Source of the DNA: Bacteroidaceae bacterium
Lineage (GTDB): Bacteria; Bacteroidota; Bacteroidia; Bacteroidales; Bacteroidaceae
Length of the DNA: 64,000 nucleotides
Assembly (NCBI GenBank): GCA_017465905.1
Contig: JAFTVE010000046.1
Span: 22,584 to 86,583, forward strand
Reading direction: 5' to 3'
Below the pieces are notes generated by a model, which worked only from the letters and a program-made list of their open reading frames with translations, ran no database searches and had not been told where the DNA came from. Below, one piece after another: positions 62,042 to 64,000 of the stretch. The translations under genes and the position numbers were made by a program. The number at the start of each line of letters is the position of its first letter. Positions within the stretch are counted from its first letter, which is position 1.

Positions 62042-62072
62042 TTTGTCATGTCGGGGAAAAGCAGTACTTTTG
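62042..62072 (+). promoter_or_regulatory. Promoter of rplU-rpmA
   Basis: TTTG (62042-62045), 19 bases, TACTTTTG (62065-62072). The leader of about 80 bases contains gcggttgca in two close copies (62104-62121). Confidence 0.75.
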
Positions 62073-62157
62073 TGCCCGATTAGTCCGCAAGGGGTTCGAA
62101 GAAGCGGTTGCAGCGGTTGCAGCACACCTCCCGGAAAACTTTTAAAGTTTTATTTTA

Positions 62158-62475
62158 ATGTACGCAATTGTAGAAATTAACGGACAGCAGTTCAAGGCCG
62201 AGGCTGGCAAGAAATTGTTTGTTCACCACATTCAAAACGTTGAGAATGGTGCAACGGTTGAATTCGAGAAGGTTCTTTTGGTAGAGAAGGATGGTGCTAT
62301 CACCGTAGGTGCTCCCACAGTAGAGGGTGCTAAGGTTGTAGCCGAAGTGAAGAGCGAGCTCGTTAAGGGCGAGAAGGTTCTCGTATTCCACAAGAAGAGA
62401 AGAAAAGGTCACCGCAAGTTGAACGGTCACCGTCAGCAGTTCTCTGAGATTGTAATTAAAGAAGTTATCGCATAA
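62158..62475 (+). CDS. rplU: 50S ribosomal protein L21
   Basis: A 105-residue ribosomal protein of the large subunit. [18 protein letters not shown] is the conserved N-terminus, and [15 protein letters not shown] is the basic C-terminal rRNA-binding region. It is followed by rpmA after 21 bases, the standard bacterial order. Confidence 0.97.
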   Translation: MYAIVEINGQQFKAEAGKKLFVHHIQNVENGATVEFEKVLLVEKDGAITVGAPTVEGAKVVAEVKSELVKGEKVLVFHKKRRKGHRKLNGHRQQFSEIVIKEVIA

Positions 62476-62496
62476 CCCTTTTAACACATTTAGATC

Positions 62497-62760
62497 ATGG
62501 CACATAAAAAAGGAGTTGGTAGTTCTAAGAACGGTCGCGAGTCAGCTAGTAAGCGTCTCGGTGTAAAGATTTTCGGCGGTCAGGTATGCAAGGCCGGTAA
62601 CATCATCGTACGTCAGAGAGGTACAGTACACCATCCCGGTGAGAACATGGGTATGGGTTCTGACCACACACTCTACGCACTTGTTGACGGTACTGTACAG
62701 TTCAAGAGAGGACGTAACGACAAGAGCTACGTTTCTGTAATCCCCGCAGCAGAGGCATAA
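62497..62760 (+). CDS. rpmA: 50S ribosomal protein L27
   Basis: An 87-residue ribosomal protein near the peptidyl-transferase centre. [20 protein letters not shown] is the conserved N-terminus that reaches the active site. The N-terminal Met is followed directly by Ala, so no Firmicutes-type prepeptide is present. Confidence 0.97.
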   Translation: MAHKKGVGSSKNGRESASKRLGVKIFGGQVCKAGNIIVRQRGTVHHPGENMGMGSDHTLYALVDGTVQFKRGRNDKSYVSVIPAAEA

Positions 62761-62784
62761 TTTTGCTATAAGCATAAGTGTACT

Positions 62785-62812
62785 GAGGCCCAATCCCTAC
62801 GGATTGGGCCTC
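62785..62812 (+). terminator. Terminator of rplU-rpmA
   Basis: GAGGCCCAATCC (62785-62796), loop ctac, complement GGATTGGGCCTC (62801-62812), then attgctttttt-like T-rich sequence. Confidence 0.85.
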
Positions 62813-62896
62813 ATTGCTTTTTGGGGAAGTGCAATTCTCCGATACTGCCGATAGGGGGGCTATGTATCTTGGGCACAGGTCAATCTTGCTTCAACT

Positions 62897-62932
62897 TTGC
62901 AACTGAGTTGCAAGGAATTATTCGTATCTTTG
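62897..62932 (+). promoter_or_regulatory. Palindrome next to the box of the last gene
   Basis: TTGCAACT, one base and AGTTGCAA form a palindrome at 62897-62913. TATCTTTG follows at 62925-62932. The palindrome takes the place of the -33 region, so it may bind a regulator. Confidence 0.5.
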
Positions 62933-62952
62933 CAACATCAAGCAAGTAGTCT

Positions 62953-64000
62953 ATGAGAAACATACTCACTTCCTTCATCGCGCTGCTCTTCAGCACTCTC
63001 CTACTGGCCCAGCAACCTACGCTACAGGAGCAGGCGCAGGCTATTCTCATGCAAGGCGCCTATATCAACCACTTCAACCGTCTGTGCCCACAGGAGAAGG
63101 TGTACCTGCATTTCGACAACACCGCCTACTTCCAGGGCGAGACCATCTGGTTCAGCGCCACCGTATTGAAAGCTACCGAGGGCACGGCAGCCGACAGTAA
63201 GGTTCTCTACGTGGAGCTGCTCTCGCCCACCGGCATCGTGCTGCGCCAGCAGAAGCTGCAAGTCATCGACGGCCGCTGCCACGGCTCGCTGCCCCTCGTG
63301 GACGCTTCGGTGGAGGAGGCCAACGAGAAGCGCGGCGTGCTGGGCTACCCCAGCGGCTACTACGAGGTGAGAGCCTACACCCGTGCGATGCTCAACTTCG
63401 ACGCGCACGGCTGCTTCTCACGCGTGTTCCCCGTATATAAGGCTCCCGAGAAGGAGGGCGACTACAGCAATCCCGAGCTGGAGGTCTACAACGCCAAGGG
63501 CATCGAACGCCCCGAGACGGAGAGGCCCGAAGCACTCAACATCGACTTCCTGCCCGAGGGAGGCCACCTCATCGCCGGAGTCAAGAACCGCATCGCCTTC
63601 AAGGCTACGGGCAAGAACGGGCAGGGCGTGACGATAGAGACACTCAGCGATGGCGAAGGCAACGAGATCGTGCTCTCGCCCCAGCATCGCGGCATGGGCA
63701 GCTTCCTCTACACCCCTACGGAGCGTCGCCCCAAGGTGAAGGCACGCTACGAGGGTAAGGAATACTCCTTCACGCTTCCCAAGCCCGAGGAGGAGGGTTA
63801 TGCCCTGCGCCTCACCCCACGCACCGACCGCACCCTGCAGGTGGCCATCGCCACCACGTACCCCGAGTCCGAGCGCCTCTTGGGCTACACCCTGGTGCGC
63901 CACGGCAAGTGCGAGCTGATTGATACGCTCACGATGCATGCCACCACCTTCAGCCGCACCGTCAACACCCACAAGCTGCCCACGGGAGTGTACCAGTTCA
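62953..64000 (+). CDS. Large exported MG2-like protein (cut by window edge)
   Basis: The first 349 residues of an exported protein. Signal peptide MRNILTSFIALLFSTLLLAQ. LCPQEKVYLHFDNTAYFQGE, then TIWFSATVLK (about residues 38-67), resembles the MG2-type domain found at the N-terminus of Bacteroidales outer-membrane proteins, some with a TonB-dependent plug later on. FLPEGGHLIAGVKNRIAFKA starts a second beta domain. The C-terminus is outside the window. Confidence 0.75.
   Translation, partial: MRNILTSFIALLFSTLLLAQQPTLQEQAQAILMQGAYINHFNRLCPQEKVYLHFDNTAYFQGETIWFSATVLKATEGTAADSKVLYVELLSPTGIVLRQQKLQVIDGRCHGSLPLVDASVEEANEKRGVLGYPSGYYEVRAYTRAMLNFDAHGCFSRVFPVYKAPEKEGDYSNPELEVYNAKGIERPETERPEALNIDFLPEGGHLIAGVKNRIAFKATGKNGQGVTIETLSDGEGNEIVLSPQHRGMGSFLYTPTERRPKVKARYEGKEYSFTLPKPEEEGYALRLTPRTDRTLQVAIATTYPESERLLGYTLVRHGKCELIDTLTMHATTFSRTVNTHKLPTGVYQF

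Overview
The window is a chromosomal segment of a Bacteroidales bacterium, probably Prevotellaceae or a near relative (inference). Three things point there: the Bacteroidetes-type promoters (TTTG or TTG, 19-22 bases, TAnnTTTG), the type IX secretion pair PorU/PorV, and arginine genes of the Bacteroides type with an N-succinylornithine-type carbamoyltransferase. Most genes left of 31 kb are on the minus strand.

1-13.9 kb: partial nth, an MFS transporter, pheS, the run yicC-gmk-nadD, a membrane metallophosphoesterase, ispF, porV, porU and a lipoprotein. A 1.2-kb gap at 6.1-7.3 kb holds short repeats, a structured leader and a truncated HU-like gene. 14-16.3 kb (plus): a CCA-adding-type nucleotidyltransferase and a small AlbA/Schlafen-type protein. 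16.4-23.2 kb (minus): the envelope and translation run tsaB, DUF4290, murA, rimM, M23-like protein, dxr, rseP. The MurA carries Asp instead of the usual active-site Cys. 23.3-30.2 kb: arginine genes argB, argF', argD, argC, interrupted by two plus-strand secreted-protein genes, then pspC and an AraC regulator.

31.4-40.5 kb is the most unusual part. A 194-bp module (inverted repeat, -7 box, tRNA-like sequence) occurs twice with one mismatch and brackets about 9 kb of accessory DNA. That DNA holds a DUF3791-DUF3990-DUF3791 set, a DUF1016 nuclease-like gene flanked by twin hairpins, an orphan SusD with a BACON-like domain, a BRO-type protein, a Fic protein with its own DNA-binding domain and palindromic operator, an AraC remnant, and a probable independent non-coding RNA with promoter, rod-shaped fold and terminator.

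40.5-50.6 kb: a tail-anchored protein with a TerB/DnaJ protein, a 1-kb gap with nested inverted repeats and a 194-bp MITE-like element, cardiolipin synthase, serine palmitoyltransferase coupled to an SDR (sphingolipid synthesis), MntP, a Ca2+-type P-ATPase and a sigma-factor remnant. argG and its GNAT neighbour follow at 50.6-52.6 kb, 20 kb from argC, so an arginine operon that is contiguous in Bacteroides appears split. 52.8-64 kb: a GH29 fucosidase pair, an EamA transporter, a glycosyltransferase, an SLC13 permease, rarA, a D-2-hydroxyacid dehydrogenase, rplU-rpmA, and the start of a large exported protein.

A promoter-bearing repeat family recurs upstream of several unrelated genes. All calls come from reading the sequence; no database search was run.
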